Positions 1 to 7,352 of a DNA stretch of 13,068 bases are shown piece by piece. Within the stretch, counting starts at the first letter, position 1, and every line of letters begins with the position of its first letter. A program made the translations under genes and the position numbers. The notes beneath the pieces are model-generated. The model saw only the letters and a list, made by a program, of their open reading frames with translations, searched no databases and was not told the DNA's origin. This DNA comes from RUG11198 sp964600615 (GTDB lineage Bacteria > Bacillota_I > Bacilli_A > RF39 > UBA660): contig CAZRJK010000027.1 of the NCBI GenBank assembly GCA_964600615.1, forward strand, positions 1 through 13,068, written 5' to 3'.

Positions 1-2
1 GG

Positions 3-98
3 TTAGACGTAAATAATAACAATTATGAAGAAAAAATAAACATAACATTAAAGAAAGTAGAAGATAATTGGTTGATTGACTCATATGAAAAACAATAA
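3..98 (+). CDS. 3' end of an unidentified gene (31 codons plus stop)
   Basis: One reading frame is open from the left edge to a TAA stop at 96-98, and the other two frames on this strand stop within the first few codons. The peptide ends in KKVEDNWLIDSYEKQ. A strand of the type L-K-K-V-x-x-x-W-L-I-x-S is common at the end of small NTF2-like or lipoprotein domains, but 31 residues are too few to name a family. It is followed at once by a factor-independent terminator, which supports this being a real gene end. Function unknown. Confidence 0.6.
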   Translation, partial: LDVNNNNYEEKINITLKKVEDNWLIDSYEKQ

Positions 99-125
99 GT
101 AGCATATAAATATGCTACTTTTTTT
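97..125 (+). terminator. Rho-independent terminator of the upstream gene
   Basis: A perfect 10-bp stem, AAGTAGCATA (97-106) with TATGCTACTT (111-120), encloses a TAAA loop and runs into a T tract ending at 125. The 5' arm begins inside the stop codon of the upstream gene (96-98), so the gene has practically no 3' untranslated region. Confidence 0.85.
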
Positions 126-150
126 GTCTAATTATTATTATCATAAAAAA

Positions 151-168
151 ATAATATTTAAATATTAT
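151..168. promoter_or_regulatory. Perfect 18-bp palindrome upstream of the P-type ATPase gene (possible operator)
   Basis: ATAATATTTAAATATTAT reads the same on both strands. It ends 16 bases before the ATPase start codon at 185 and covers the region where a promoter is expected; the TATTAT at 163-168 could itself be a -10 box. Since the sequence is pure A+T in an AT-rich genome, chance is a serious alternative. No convincing -35 box was found. Confidence 0.3.
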
Positions 169-184
169 GTTATAGGTGATAATA

Positions 185-2764
185 ATGAATGGACTAACAG
201 ACAATGAAGTAATTATTAATAGAAAAAAATATGGTACTAATAAAATAACAGGAGTAAAAAAAGATACTTTCTTTAAATTATTATTAGAAAGTCTAGGAGA
301 CCCAATAATTAGAATATTATTAATAGCTCTAGGAATAAAAACTATATTCTTAATTAAAGACTTTGATTGGTATGAAACAGTAGGAATAGTCATATCTATC
401 ATTATAGCATCCCTAATATCTACAATAAGTGAATACGGATCTTCCAAAGCCTTTGAAAGATTACAAGAAGAGTCATCTAAAATAAAATGTAAAGTAAAAA
501 GAAATGGACAAGTTAAAGAAATATTAATAGATGATATAGTTAAAGGAGATATGTTAATATTAAGCTCAGGAGATAAAATAGGAGCAGATGGAATCATTAT
601 AAAAGGAAGTATTGAAATAGATGAATCACCAATGAATGGAGAAACAAAAAGCACAACAAAAAAAGATAATGATTATGTCTATAGAGGATGTGTAGTTTAT
701 AATGGTAATGCCGAAGTATTAGTAGATAAAATAGGTAATAATACCTATTATGGTAACATGGTAACACAATTAGGAGAAAAAAGTGACATATCTCCCTTAA
801 AAGAAAGATTAACTACTTTAGCAGAAGGAATAAGTAAATTAGGTTATTTAGGCTCTTTATTAGTAAGCATAAGTTACTTATTCAATAAAATAGTAATATC
901 TAATAATTTTCAAATAGATAAAATAAGTAATACTATATCCAATTTTTCATTATTATTTGCCTATATTTTACATGCCTTAACTCTATCAGTAACCATTATA
1001 GTAGTAAGTGTCCCTGAAGGATTACCAATGATGATAACACTAGTCTTATCATCTAATATGAAAAGAATGCTAAAAAATAATGTTCTAGTCAGAAAATTAG
1101 TAGGAATAGAAACATCAGGTAGTATGAACATTTTATTTACTGATAAAACAGGAACTATTACTAAAGGCAAACTAGAAGTAACAGATTTATTACTAGCAAA
1201 TGGAAAATATTATCACACCCTAAATAATATATCGCCAAACTATAAAAACATCTTAGAAAAAAACTTAATATATAATAACGAAAGTATTTATGATGATATA
1301 ACTAATCAAGTAATAGGAGGAAACATTACAGATAAAGCCATATTAAATTATATTAAAAAGAAAAAAGATAAAAATATAAAAGAACTATCTAAAATATATT
1401 TTAATAGTAAAAATAAATATTCCTTAACAATAATAGAAGAAAATAACAAGAAATATAAATTAATAAAAGGAGCACCTGAAATAATATTACCAAAGTGTGA
1501 TAGATACCTAGATGAGAATAATTATAAACACCTAATATTAAATAAAGATAATATTTATAAAAAAATAAATAATATAACAAATAATAGTATTAGAGTAATT
1601 GCCTTAGCCTATAATAACGAAAATAATAATTCTTTAAATAACTTAATATTATTAGGATTCTTACTCATAAAAGACGATATAAGAAAAGAGAGCATAAGCG
1701 CTATTAAAAATATTAATAATGCAGGTATAGATGTAATAATGCTAACAGGAGATAACAAAAACACAGCAGTAAGTATAGCAAAAGAAGTTGGTATAATAAC
1801 TAATAATAATGATTTAGTATTAACAAGTGAAGAATTAAATAAATTAAATGATAATGAACTAAAACAACTATTACCAAAAATAAAAGTAATATCTAGAATG
1901 TTACCAGAAGATAAAAATAGATTAATAAAAATATCCAAAGAATTAGGATTAGTAGTAGGAATGACAGGGGATGGAGTAAATGACGCTATAGCCTTAAAAA
2001 AAGCAGATATTGGTTTTAGTATGGGAAGTGGCACTGAAGTAGCCAAAGAAGCCTCAGATATAGTTATTCTAGATGATAATATTAAATCTATAGAAAAATC
2101 AATTCTCTATGGAAGAACAATCTTTAAAAGTATTAGGAAATTTATAATATTTCAATTAACCGTAAATCTATGCGCAGTAAGTATTAGTATTATAGGACCA
2201 TTTATTGGAATACCTTCACCAGTAACCGTAATTCAAATGCTATGGATTAATATGGTGATGGATACATTAGCAGGCTTAGCTTTCTCTTATGAACCACCAC
2301 TAAAAGAATACATGGAAGAATTACCAAAGAAAAGAAATGAAAAAATAATAAATAAATATATGCTAAATGAAATTTTAATAACAGGAACTTACAGTTCTAT
2401 ACTATGTATTATTTTTTTAAAAACACCATTTATAAAAACATTATTTAGAAATAGCAATACATATCTCATGACAGCATTCTTTGGATTATTTATTTTTATT
2501 AGTATCTTTAATAGTTTTAATGCTAGAACTAATAGGTTGAATATACTAGGAAATATTAGTAAAAACAAAGTATTTTTAATAATAATACTATTAATTACTA
2601 TAATACAAATAATAATGATTTATTATGGGGGAAAATTATTTCGTACCAGTGGACTTAACGTAAAAGAATTCATTATAATGATTCTATTATCAATAACCGT
2701 AATACCAATTGATTTCTTAAGAAAACTATATATCAAACGAAAAAACTACTACACAAACATCTAA
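185..2764 (+). CDS. Calcium-type (P2, PMCA/SERCA-like) cation-transporting P-type ATPase
   Basis: This is an 859-residue ATP-driven cation pump of the plasma membrane, most likely exporting Ca2+ (Mn2+ is possible). The start is ATG 185, because AGGTGA at 174-179 is then a well-spaced ribosome site; the in-frame GTG at 176 lies inside that site. Seen in order: an N-terminal cation-ATPase segment, actuator-domain M-N-G-E-T at 150-154 where TGES is usual, the transmembrane-4 P-E-G-L-P at 277-281, the phosphorylated Asp320 in DKTGT, a KGAPE nucleotide-domain motif, MLTGD at 519-523 and TGDGVND at 594-600. Membrane helix 6 carries W-I-N-M-V-M-D (687-693), giving Asn689 and Asp693 as ion ligands in the manner of Ca2+ ATPases. 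Length is normal for the family. The gene stands alone, between the upstream terminator and a convergent small gene. Family assignment is firm; the transported ion is inferred. Confidence 0.93.
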   Translation: MNGLTDNEVIINRKKYGTNKITGVKKDTFFKLLLESLGDPIIRILLIALGIKTIFLIKDFDWYETVGIVISIIIASLISTISEYGSSKAFERLQEESSKIKCKVKRNGQVKEILIDDIVKGDMLILSSGDKIGADGIIIKGSIEIDESPMNGETKSTTKKDNDYVYRGCVVYNGNAEVLVDKIGNNTYYGNMVTQLGEKSDISPLKERLTTLAEGISKLGYLGSLLVSISYLFNKIVISNNFQIDKISNTISNFSLLFAYILHALTLSVTIIVVSVPEGLPMMITLVLSSNMKRMLKNNVLVRKLVGIETSGSMNILFTDKTGTITKGKLEVTDLLLANGKYYHTLNNISPNYKNILEKNLIYNNESIYDDITNQVIGGNITDKAILNYIKKKKDKNIKELSKIYFNSKNKYSLTIIEENNKKYKLIKGAPEIILPKCDRYLDENNYKHLILNKDNIYKKINNITNNSIRVIALAYNNENNNSLNNLILLGFLLIKDDIRKESISAIKNINNAGIDVIMLTGDNKNTAVSIAKEVGIITNNNDLVLTSEELNKLNDNELKQLLPKIKVISRMLPEDKNRLIKISKELGLVVGMTGDGVNDAIALKKADIGFSMGSGTEVAKEASDIVILDDNIKSIEKSILYGRTIFKSIRKFIIFQLTVNLCAVSISIIGPFIGIPSPVTVIQMLWINMVMDTLAGLAFSYEPPLKEYMEELPKKRNEKIINKYMLNEILITGTYSSILCIIFLKTPFIKTLFRNSNTYLMTAFFGLFIFISIFNSFNARTNRLNILGNISKNKVFLIIILLITIIQIIMIYYGGKLFRTSGLNVKEFIIMILLSITVIPIDFLRKLYIKRKNYYTNI

Positions 2765-2772
2765 ATATTAAT

Positions 2773-2801
2773 AAAAAAAGTATATTATTTACATAATATA
2801 C
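2773..2801 (-). terminator. Terminator of the minus-strand small gene, spanning its stop codon
   Basis: A perfect 9-bp stem, GTATATTAT (2780-2788) with ATAATATAC (2793-2801), has a 4-base loop that contains part of the minus-strand TAA stop (2789-2791). On the minus strand the stem is followed by seven T residues (A tract at 2773-2779 on the plus strand). The plus-strand side lacks a T run, so it should stop the minus-strand transcript better than the converging ATPase transcript. Confidence 0.7.
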
Positions 2802-3004
2802 ATATCATTATCAGGCTCGTTATTATTAGCATATGGTGCCTCTAATCTCATTAGTCTCTGATCAATTCTTTTTATTTGCCTTTCCAATCTTTCAATTCTC
2901 ATTTTCATATCATTAATTATACTATTAGTAAAATTATTATCACTAGGCATTCCCATAAAAGAATTTATGGGGGTATAACCATAATACATCTCTCTATTAT
3001 TCAT
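2789..3004 (-). CDS. Small coiled-coil protein of unknown function
   Basis: A 71-residue protein. I chose the ATG at 3004 because GGGAG lies just upstream at good spacing; a longer frame starting at a TTG near 3025 would put the ribosome site inside the gene. Residues 1-28 are rich in Tyr, Met, Pro, Asn and Gly. Residues about 32-56 form a short, highly charged amphipathic coiled coil (pattern MRIERLERQIKRIDQRLMRLE), and the tail is acidic and Asn-rich. No signal peptide or membrane helix is visible. The layout recalls small spore-coat-like or scaffold peptides, but I recognise no family and assign no function. It is divergent from the YvlD-like/lgt operon and has its own terminator, which supports its being real. 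Confidence 0.7.
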   Translation of the reverse strand: MNNREMYYGYTPINSFMGMPSDNNFTNSIINDMKMRIERLERQIKRIDQRLMRLEAPYANNNEPDNDMYIM

Positions 3005-3029
3005 ATAATCACTCCCGTTATACAATTTT

Positions 3030-3058
3030 ATTATATGTTTTTATTCAAAATAGTTGAA
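3030..3058 (-). promoter_or_regulatory. Probable promoter of the small coiled-coil gene
   Basis: Read on the minus strand there is a perfect TATAAT (3035 to 3030). Seventeen bases upstream lies a weak -35 candidate, TTCAAC (3058 to 3053). The predicted start of transcription, near 3023, leaves a leader of about 19 nt before the ATG at 3004. Confidence 0.4.
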
Positions 3059-3061
3059 TAA
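3041..3061. repeat. Inverted repeat TTATTCAA-N5-TTGAATAA between divergent genes (operator-like)
   Basis: Perfect 8-bp arms at 3041-3048 and 3054-3061 are separated by AATAG. The repeat lies between the divergent starts at 3004 and 3098. It covers the -35 region of the rightward promoter and the -35/spacer region of the leftward promoter, a classic position for a dimeric repressor site. No regulator gene is adjacent. Arms of this length can arise by chance in AT-rich DNA. Confidence 0.4.
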
Positions 3062-3063
3062 TA

Positions 3064-3072
3064 TGTTATAAT
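3064..3072 (+). promoter_or_regulatory. Extended -10 promoter of the yvlD-like/lgt operon
   Basis: TGTTATAAT is a perfect extended -10 element (TGn plus TATAAT at 3067-3072). The -35 region at 3044-3049 (TTCAAA) is weak, as is usual for extended -10 promoters. Predicted transcription start is near 3079, giving a leader of about 19 nt. Confidence 0.55.
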
Positions 3073-3097
3073 AATATTACTTAGTATGGAGGAAATC

Positions 3098-3562
3098 ATG
3101 AAAAAGAAAATAATCATTGAAGAAGAAGGAAATAAAAGAAAAATAACCATTAAAGAATATAATAATAGATTAGTAAAAAACAAATTCTTTGAATGGCTGC
3201 TATATACTATTGGATATGCTATTGTATTAATGATAGTATCTAATTTATTCAAAAATAGTTTTTATATAAATAATAGTAATTATGGTATATATTACTTATT
3301 AGCATCAATAATAATATATATATTAAACCAAACAGTAAAACCATTACTATTTTATATAACATTACCATTAACGGCTATAACCTTTGGTTTATTTTATCCT
3401 ATATTAAATGTTATTATATTATATTTAACAAGTTTAATATTAGGTAATAATTTCCAAATCAATGGCATTATCTTACCATTTATAATAGCAATTATAATAT
3501 CATTCTTAAATATATTAATGGAAGGTATGATTATAAAACCAATTATAAACAAAAGGAAGTGA
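3098..3562 (+). CDS. YvlD-like four-helix membrane protein (phage holin 4 superfamily)
   Basis: A 154-residue integral membrane protein. ATG 3098 is chosen because GGAGG at 3088-3092 sits just upstream; the in-frame ATG at 3086 overlaps that site. A charged N-terminal stretch of about 28 residues is followed by about four hydrophobic helices, with a conserved-looking block N-Q-T-V-K-P-L-L ... L-P-L-T-A-I-T-F-G-L-F-Y-P, typical of the family that includes Bacillus subtilis YvlD. In B. subtilis the yvlABCD genes lie next to hprK-lgt; here the gene is 4 bases upstream of lgt, so the synteny agrees. The 'holin' label is historical. The role is unclear, probably linked to the cell envelope. The stop codon is TGA, which shows that TGA is not read as Trp here. 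Confidence 0.8.
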   Translation: MKKKIIIEEEGNKRKITIKEYNNRLVKNKFFEWLLYTIGYAIVLMIVSNLFKNSFYINNSNYGIYYLLASIIIYILNQTVKPLLFYITLPLTAITFGLFYPILNVIILYLTSLILGNNFQINGIILPFIIAIIISFLNILMEGMIIKPIINKRK

Positions 3563-3566
3563 CATA

Positions 3567-4379
3567 ATGAGTAAAGTAATTATAAGCATTGGACCAATTA
3601 ACATCTATTGGTATTCAGTTTTAATATTAACTGCAATTATATTAGGATATGAATTATCACTTCATTATTGTAAAAAAAATAATATCCCCGAAATTATCAT
3701 TTCTGATGTATTATTAGGATTAGTAATAAGTGCAATAATAGGAGCAAGAGCTTACTTTGTAATATTCAAATTTGACTCTTATAAGGATAATATCATTGAT
3801 ATATTTAAAATATGGGAAGGTGGACTTGCTATATATGGAGGAATCATAGGGGGATTAATATACTTATTCTTTTATAGTATTAAGAAAAAATTTTCTTACA
3901 CTAAATTATTAGATATCCTATCATTACCTTTATTATTAGGCCAAGCTATTGGAAGATGGGGCAATTTCTTTAATCAGGAAGCTTACGGAAATATTGTAAC
4001 CCTAGAATATTTAAAATCATTGCATTTACCTGACTTTATTATAAAAGGAATGTATATTGAAGGATCATACAGAACACCTACATTTCTCTATGAATCATTA
4101 TGGTGCTTAGTAGGAGTAATAATCTTAATTTTTATAAGAAAAAGTAGAAAACAACATGAAGGAAAACAAATAAGTTTTTATCTTTTATGGTATGGAATAG
4201 GTAGATTCTTTATTGAAGGATTAAGAAGCGATAGCCTATATTTAGGTGAATATAGAATTAGTCAAATTGTATCTCTTATTCTAATAGTAATAGGATTACT
4301 CGGAAATATAATAATATATTTAAAAAATCATAAAATAACAAAACAAAAAACAGTTATAACTACCGATGGTAGAATTTAG
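3567..4379 (+). CDS. lgt: Prolipoprotein diacylglyceryl transferase
   Basis: A 270-residue polytopic membrane enzyme. It moves a diacylglyceryl group from phosphatidylglycerol to the lipobox cysteine of prelipoproteins, the first step of lipoprotein maturation. The family signature G-R-W-G-N-F-F-N-Q-E-A-Y-G starts at residue 129, and the late motif G-R-F-F-I-E-G-L-R-S-D-S supplies the second conserved Arg. The W-E-G-G-L-A-I-Y-G-G block (83-92) has Tyr90 where the Escherichia coli enzyme has His103; I believe Tyr or other residues occur here in Gram-positive homologues, so this is not by itself a sign of inactivity. AGGAAGTGA precedes the ATG. The gene is 4 bases after the YvlD-like gene and 11 bases before a lipoprotein gene, a plausible substrate. 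Confidence 0.96.
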   Translation: MSKVIISIGPINIYWYSVLILTAIILGYELSLHYCKKNNIPEIIISDVLLGLVISAIIGARAYFVIFKFDSYKDNIIDIFKIWEGGLAIYGGIIGGLIYLFFYSIKKKFSYTKLLDILSLPLLLGQAIGRWGNFFNQEAYGNIVTLEYLKSLHLPDFIIKGMYIEGSYRTPTFLYESLWCLVGVIILIFIRKSRKQHEGKQISFYLLWYGIGRFFIEGLRSDSLYLGEYRISQIVSLILIVIGLLGNIIIYLKNHKITKQKTVITTDGRI

Positions 4380-4390
4380 AAAGAGGCATT

Positions 4391-4894
4391 ATGAAGTATA
4401 AAAGAATTTTATTATTAATAATTATCTTATTTCTAACAGCATGTAATACCAATCTAACTGATGGTGAAAAATTCAAAAAAGAATATGAAAAATATAATAA
4501 TGAAAAAATAGAATTAAATATTTCCAAAACAAATATTATAAAATATCAAACTAAAGAAGAAATAAATAAAATAATAGATAGCAAAACAGGAGTAATATTT
4601 ATAGGAAATCCTAAAAATAACAAAAGTAGAAATAGTATTAAACTATTATTAGATGCTGCCAATAGTACTGACTTACAAGAAATATACTATATTGACAAAT
4701 TAGAAGGAATAAAAATTAATAATATAGAAAACATTAAAATACCTATAATTTTATTCGTATTAGAAGGAGAAATAAAAGATTATAGTATTAATGAAAAAGA
4801 TAAATTAACTGAAGATGAAGAAATAGATTTATATAATAAATATTTAGAAGGAATACACAAAGTATTACAAGATACCTGTGATGAGGAGTGTTAA
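4391..4894 (+). CDS. Lipoprotein with a thioredoxin-like fold lacking the CxxC active site
   Basis: A 167-residue predicted lipoprotein. A hydrophobic signal runs from residue 6 and ends in the lipobox L-T-A-C with Cys18. The body resembles thioredoxin-like proteins: strand G-V-I-F-I-G (67-72), loop and helix N-P-K-N-N-K-S-R-N-S-I-K (73-84), strand E-I-Y-Y-I-D, and a likely cis-proline at P118 in I-K-I-P-I-I-L-F. In relatives the loop reads P-x-C-x-x-C-R; here the two cysteine positions are Asn76 and Ser79, so redox chemistry at that site is lost. Two other cysteines remain at the extreme C-terminus (Cys163 and Cys167). The AGAGG ribosome site is well placed. It is co-transcribed with lgt, which should lipidate it. 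The fold assignment rests on pattern recognition. Confidence 0.75.
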   Translation: MKYKRILLLIIILFLTACNTNLTDGEKFKKEYEKYNNEKIELNISKTNIIKYQTKEEINKIIDSKTGVIFIGNPKNNKSRNSIKLLLDAANSTDLQEIYYIDKLEGIKINNIENIKIPIILFVLEGEIKDYSINEKDKLTEDEEIDLYNKYLEGIHKVLQDTCDEEC

Positions 4895-4895
4895 T

Positions 4896-5396
4896 ATGGA
4901 AGAAAAAGAAAAAAATATAACAACCATAATAGTAAATATCTTATATTTTATTTTAGGAGTATTATTTATATGTACAACCGATGAATTAATAACCACCTTC
5001 AATTATATATTAGTATGTGTTTGTGGAGTATTAGGAGTAATTCAAATAATAAGCTATATCCTAAGTAAAGAAAAGAAACAACTAAATTTAATAATAGGAG
5101 TAATATTTATTTGGGCTGCTTTATTATTATATGTTTATTATGGTTATAACATCTTATCAATATTATTTAGTTTATATTTATTTATAATGTCTGTTAATTT
5201 CTTGCAAAAAGCTAAAGAAGAAAAAATAATAAAATGGATTAATATAATATTTGGTATTGGAGCTATTGTAACAGGAGTGCTATTAATATTCAAAGCCCAA
5301 AGTAATGTCTTTACATATTTAAAAATAACTGGAATATATTTAATAATTGTAGCAGTTTATCCATTAATAGAATATATAAAAAATTTCAAAAAATAA
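4896..5396 (+). CDS. DUF308/HdeD-like six-helix membrane protein
   Basis: A 166-residue membrane protein starting at ATG 4896, just after the previous stop (4892-4894). Its ribosome site GAGGAG lies inside the last codons of the lipoprotein gene, which suggests translational coupling; an in-frame upstream ATG at 4878 would begin inside that gene without such a site. Six hydrophobic segments lie at about residues 10-27, 32-56, 64-80, 84-103, 113-132 and 138-161, in pairs of Gly-rich helices with short loops, as in the DUF308 'short repeat' family that includes HdeD. No catalytic residues are visible. Function unknown. It is the last gene of the lgt operon, followed by a terminator. Confidence 0.75.
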   Translation: MEEKEKNITTIIVNILYFILGVLFICTTDELITTFNYILVCVCGVLGVIQIISYILSKEKKQLNLIIGVIFIWAALLLYVYYGYNILSILFSLYLFIMSVNFLQKAKEEKIIKWINIIFGIGAIVTGVLLIFKAQSNVFTYLKITGIYLIIVAVYPLIEYIKNFKK

Positions 5397-5425
5397 CAAA
5401 AAAGTATACTATTTGTTATTTTTTT
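5391..5425 (+). terminator. Rho-independent terminator of the lgt operon
   Basis: A 10-bp stem AAATAACAAA (5391-5400) with TTTGTTATTT (5412-5421) and an 11-base loop is followed by T residues to 5425. The 5' arm contains the TAA stop of the DUF308-like gene (5394-5396), so stop codon and terminator are fused. The typA -10 box starts five bases beyond the T run. Confidence 0.8.
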
Positions 5426-5426
5426 A

Positions 5427-5435
5427 TGCTATAAT
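5427..5435 (+). promoter_or_regulatory. Extended -10 promoter of typA
   Basis: TGCTATAAT is a perfect extended -10 element (TATAAT at 5430-5435). No good -35 box lies 16-18 bases upstream, where the terminator loop of the previous operon is. Predicted transcription start is near 5442, leaving a leader of about 23 nt to the ATG at 5465. Confidence 0.6.
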
Positions 5436-5464
5436 TAGTCGGTACGGGAAAAAGAGGTGTAAAA

Positions 5465-7279
5465 ATGGAAATAAGAAATATTGCCATAATAGCTCATGTT
5501 GACCATGGAAAAACTACCTTAGTAGACCAATTATTAAGGAAAAGTGGAACATTTAGAGATAATGAAGTAGTAAGTGATAGAGCCATGGATTCCAATGATA
5601 TAGAAAGAGAAAGAGGAATAACAATATTAGCTAAAACCACAGCAATTAATTATAAAGATTATAAAATAAACATTTTAGATACTCCAGGGCATGCTGACTT
5701 TGGTGGTGAAGTAGAAAGAATAATGAATATGGTAGATGGTGTATTACTAGTAGTAGATGCATACGAAGGAACTATGCCACAAACTAGATTCGTTCTAAAA
5801 AAAGCATTAGATGCAGGAGTAAAACCAATCGTTGTTATTAATAAAATAGATAAACCAACCGTTAGAATAAATGAAGTAATAGATGAAGTAATAGACTTAT
5901 TTATAGAATTAGGAGCTAATGATGATCAATTAGATTTCAAAACAGCCTATGTTTCAGCCCTAAATGGAACCTGTAGTCTAGATCCAGATATAAATAGTCA
6001 AAAAGAAGATTATACACCTTTATTAGATTTAATAATATCAGAAATACCAGCACCTGAAGTTAATACTGAAGGTAGCTTACAATTTCAACCAGCGCTACTA
6101 GACTATAACGATTTTGTAGGTAGAATAGGAATAGGAAGAATAAAAAGAGGAACTATTCACGAAAATGAAATGGTAAGCTGCGTAAGATTAGACGGTAGCA
6201 TTAAACAATTTAGAATTCAAAAATTATTTGGTTTCTTAGGATTAAAAAGAATAGAAATAAAAGAAGCTAACGCTGGAGATATCGTAGCCATAGCAGGACT
6301 TTCTGATATATCAGTTGGCGAAACAGTGTGTAATATAGGTTCCGAAGAAGCATTATCAACACTAAGAATAGATGAACCTACTTTAAAAATGACTTTTATG
6401 ACAAGCGATAGTCCTTTTGTAGGACAAGATGGAAAACTAATTACTGCAAGTAAAATAGATGAAAGACTATTTAGAGAAACCCAAAGAGACGTAAGTTTAA
6501 AAGTAGAACAATCAGGTAATGATTCTTGGATAGTATCTGGAAGAGGAGAGTTACATCTTTCAATTTTAATTGAAAATATGCGTAGAGAAGGATTCGAATT
6601 GCAAGTATCCCGTCCAGAAGTAATAACAAAAGAAATAAATGGAGTTTTATGTGAACCATATGAAGATGTACAAATAGAAGTACCAGAAGAAAGTATGGGA
6701 AATGTTATAGAATCATTAGGAGTAAGAGGTGCTATCATGCAAAATATGACTACAGTCAATAATCTAACTAGATTAAACTACATAATACCATCAAGAGGCT
6801 TAATAGGATTTATGACAGATTTTATGACTATGACCAAAGGATATGGTATTATAAATCATACTTTTAAAGATTATGAAAAAGTAGAAGATTTATCAGTAGG
6901 AGAAAGAAAACTAGGTGTATTAGTCTCAATGGAAAATGGGAAATCCACAGCCTATGCCATAGGTAACCTAGAAGATAGAGGCATATTATTTATTGAACCA
7001 GGAACAGAAGTTTATGAAGGAATGATAGTAGGAGAATGTAATAGAGATAATGATTTAGCAGTAAACGTAGTTAGAGGAAAACAACTAACTAATACAAGAG
7101 CAGCAGGTTCAGACCATACAGTAGTCCTAAAAAGGCCAAGACCAATATCACTAGAATATGCTCTAGAATACATAAATTCAGACGAATTAGTCGAAGTAAC
7201 ACCAAACAATATAAGATTAAGAAAGAAAATACTAAATACCGAATTAAGAAAAAAAGCAGATAGTAAAAAGAATAATTAA
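5465..7279 (+). CDS. typA: Ribosome-binding translational GTPase TypA/BipA
   Basis: A 604-residue GTPase of the EF-G/LepA superfamily that binds 70S ribosomes and is linked to 50S assembly, stress and low-temperature growth. The G domain is complete: G1 A-H-V-D-H-G-K-T-T (10-18), switch I R-G-I-T-I (50-54), G3 D-T-P-G-H (72-76), G4 N-K-I-D (126-129) and a G5-like S-A-L-N-G. The EF-G-like beta-barrel and domains III and V follow (G-R-G-E-L-H-L-S-I-L-I-E-N-M-R-R-E-G-F-E is visible). The TypA-specific C-terminus carries R-P-R-P-I-S-L-E-Y-A-L-E-Y-I. Length matches the family. AGAGGTG precedes the ATG. It stands as its own transcription unit between two terminators. Confidence 0.97.
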   Translation: MEIRNIAIIAHVDHGKTTLVDQLLRKSGTFRDNEVVSDRAMDSNDIERERGITILAKTTAINYKDYKINILDTPGHADFGGEVERIMNMVDGVLLVVDAYEGTMPQTRFVLKKALDAGVKPIVVINKIDKPTVRINEVIDEVIDLFIELGANDDQLDFKTAYVSALNGTCSLDPDINSQKEDYTPLLDLIISEIPAPEVNTEGSLQFQPALLDYNDFVGRIGIGRIKRGTIHENEMVSCVRLDGSIKQFRIQKLFGFLGLKRIEIKEANAGDIVAIAGLSDISVGETVCNIGSEEALSTLRIDEPTLKMTFMTSDSPFVGQDGKLITASKIDERLFRETQRDVSLKVEQSGNDSWIVSGRGELHLSILIENMRREGFELQVSRPEVITKEINGVLCEPYEDVQIEVPEESMGNVIESLGVRGAIMQNMTTVNNLTRLNYIIPSRGLIGFMTDFMTMTKGYGIINHTFKDYEKVEDLSVGERKLGVLVSMENGKSTAYAIGNLEDRGILFIEPGTEVYEGMIVGECNRDNDLAVNVVRGKQLTNTRAAGSDHTVVLKRPRPISLEYALEYINSDELVEVTPNNIRLRKKILNTELRKKADSKKNN

Positions 7280-7313
7280 AAAGATAAATTGATCAAACAA
7301 TTTGTCTTTTTTT
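7280..7313 (+). terminator. Rho-independent terminator of typA
   Basis: A 12-bp stem with one G-T wobble, AAAGATAAATTG (7280-7291) with CAATTTGTCTTT (7298-7309), has a 6-base loop and a T run to 7313. It begins on the base right after the typA stop codon (7277-7279). Confidence 0.85.
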
Positions 7314-7352
7314 GTAAAATATAAAGAAAATATATAAAAAAACAAAAAAATA

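Noticed and set aside
176..184. GTG at 176 as the start of the ATPase gene
   Set aside because: The GTG forms part of the AGGTGA ribosome site for ATG 185, the same arrangement as in ezrA.
115..654. Minus-strand open frame opposite the ATPase gene (also frames at 961-1170 and 1609-2046)
   Set aside because: They are antisense to strongly conserved ATPase motifs, have no ribosome sites and show the Ile/Leu/Ser-rich composition expected of shadows in AT-rich genes.
3560..3562. Possible Mycoplasma-type code with TGA read as Trp
   Set aside because: TGA ends the YvlD-like gene right before lgt, and conserved Trp residues in Lgt, TypA and the ATPase use TGG.
6217..7209. Minus-strand open frames opposite typA
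   Set aside because: They are antisense to conserved TypA domains, with no ribosome site or promoter.
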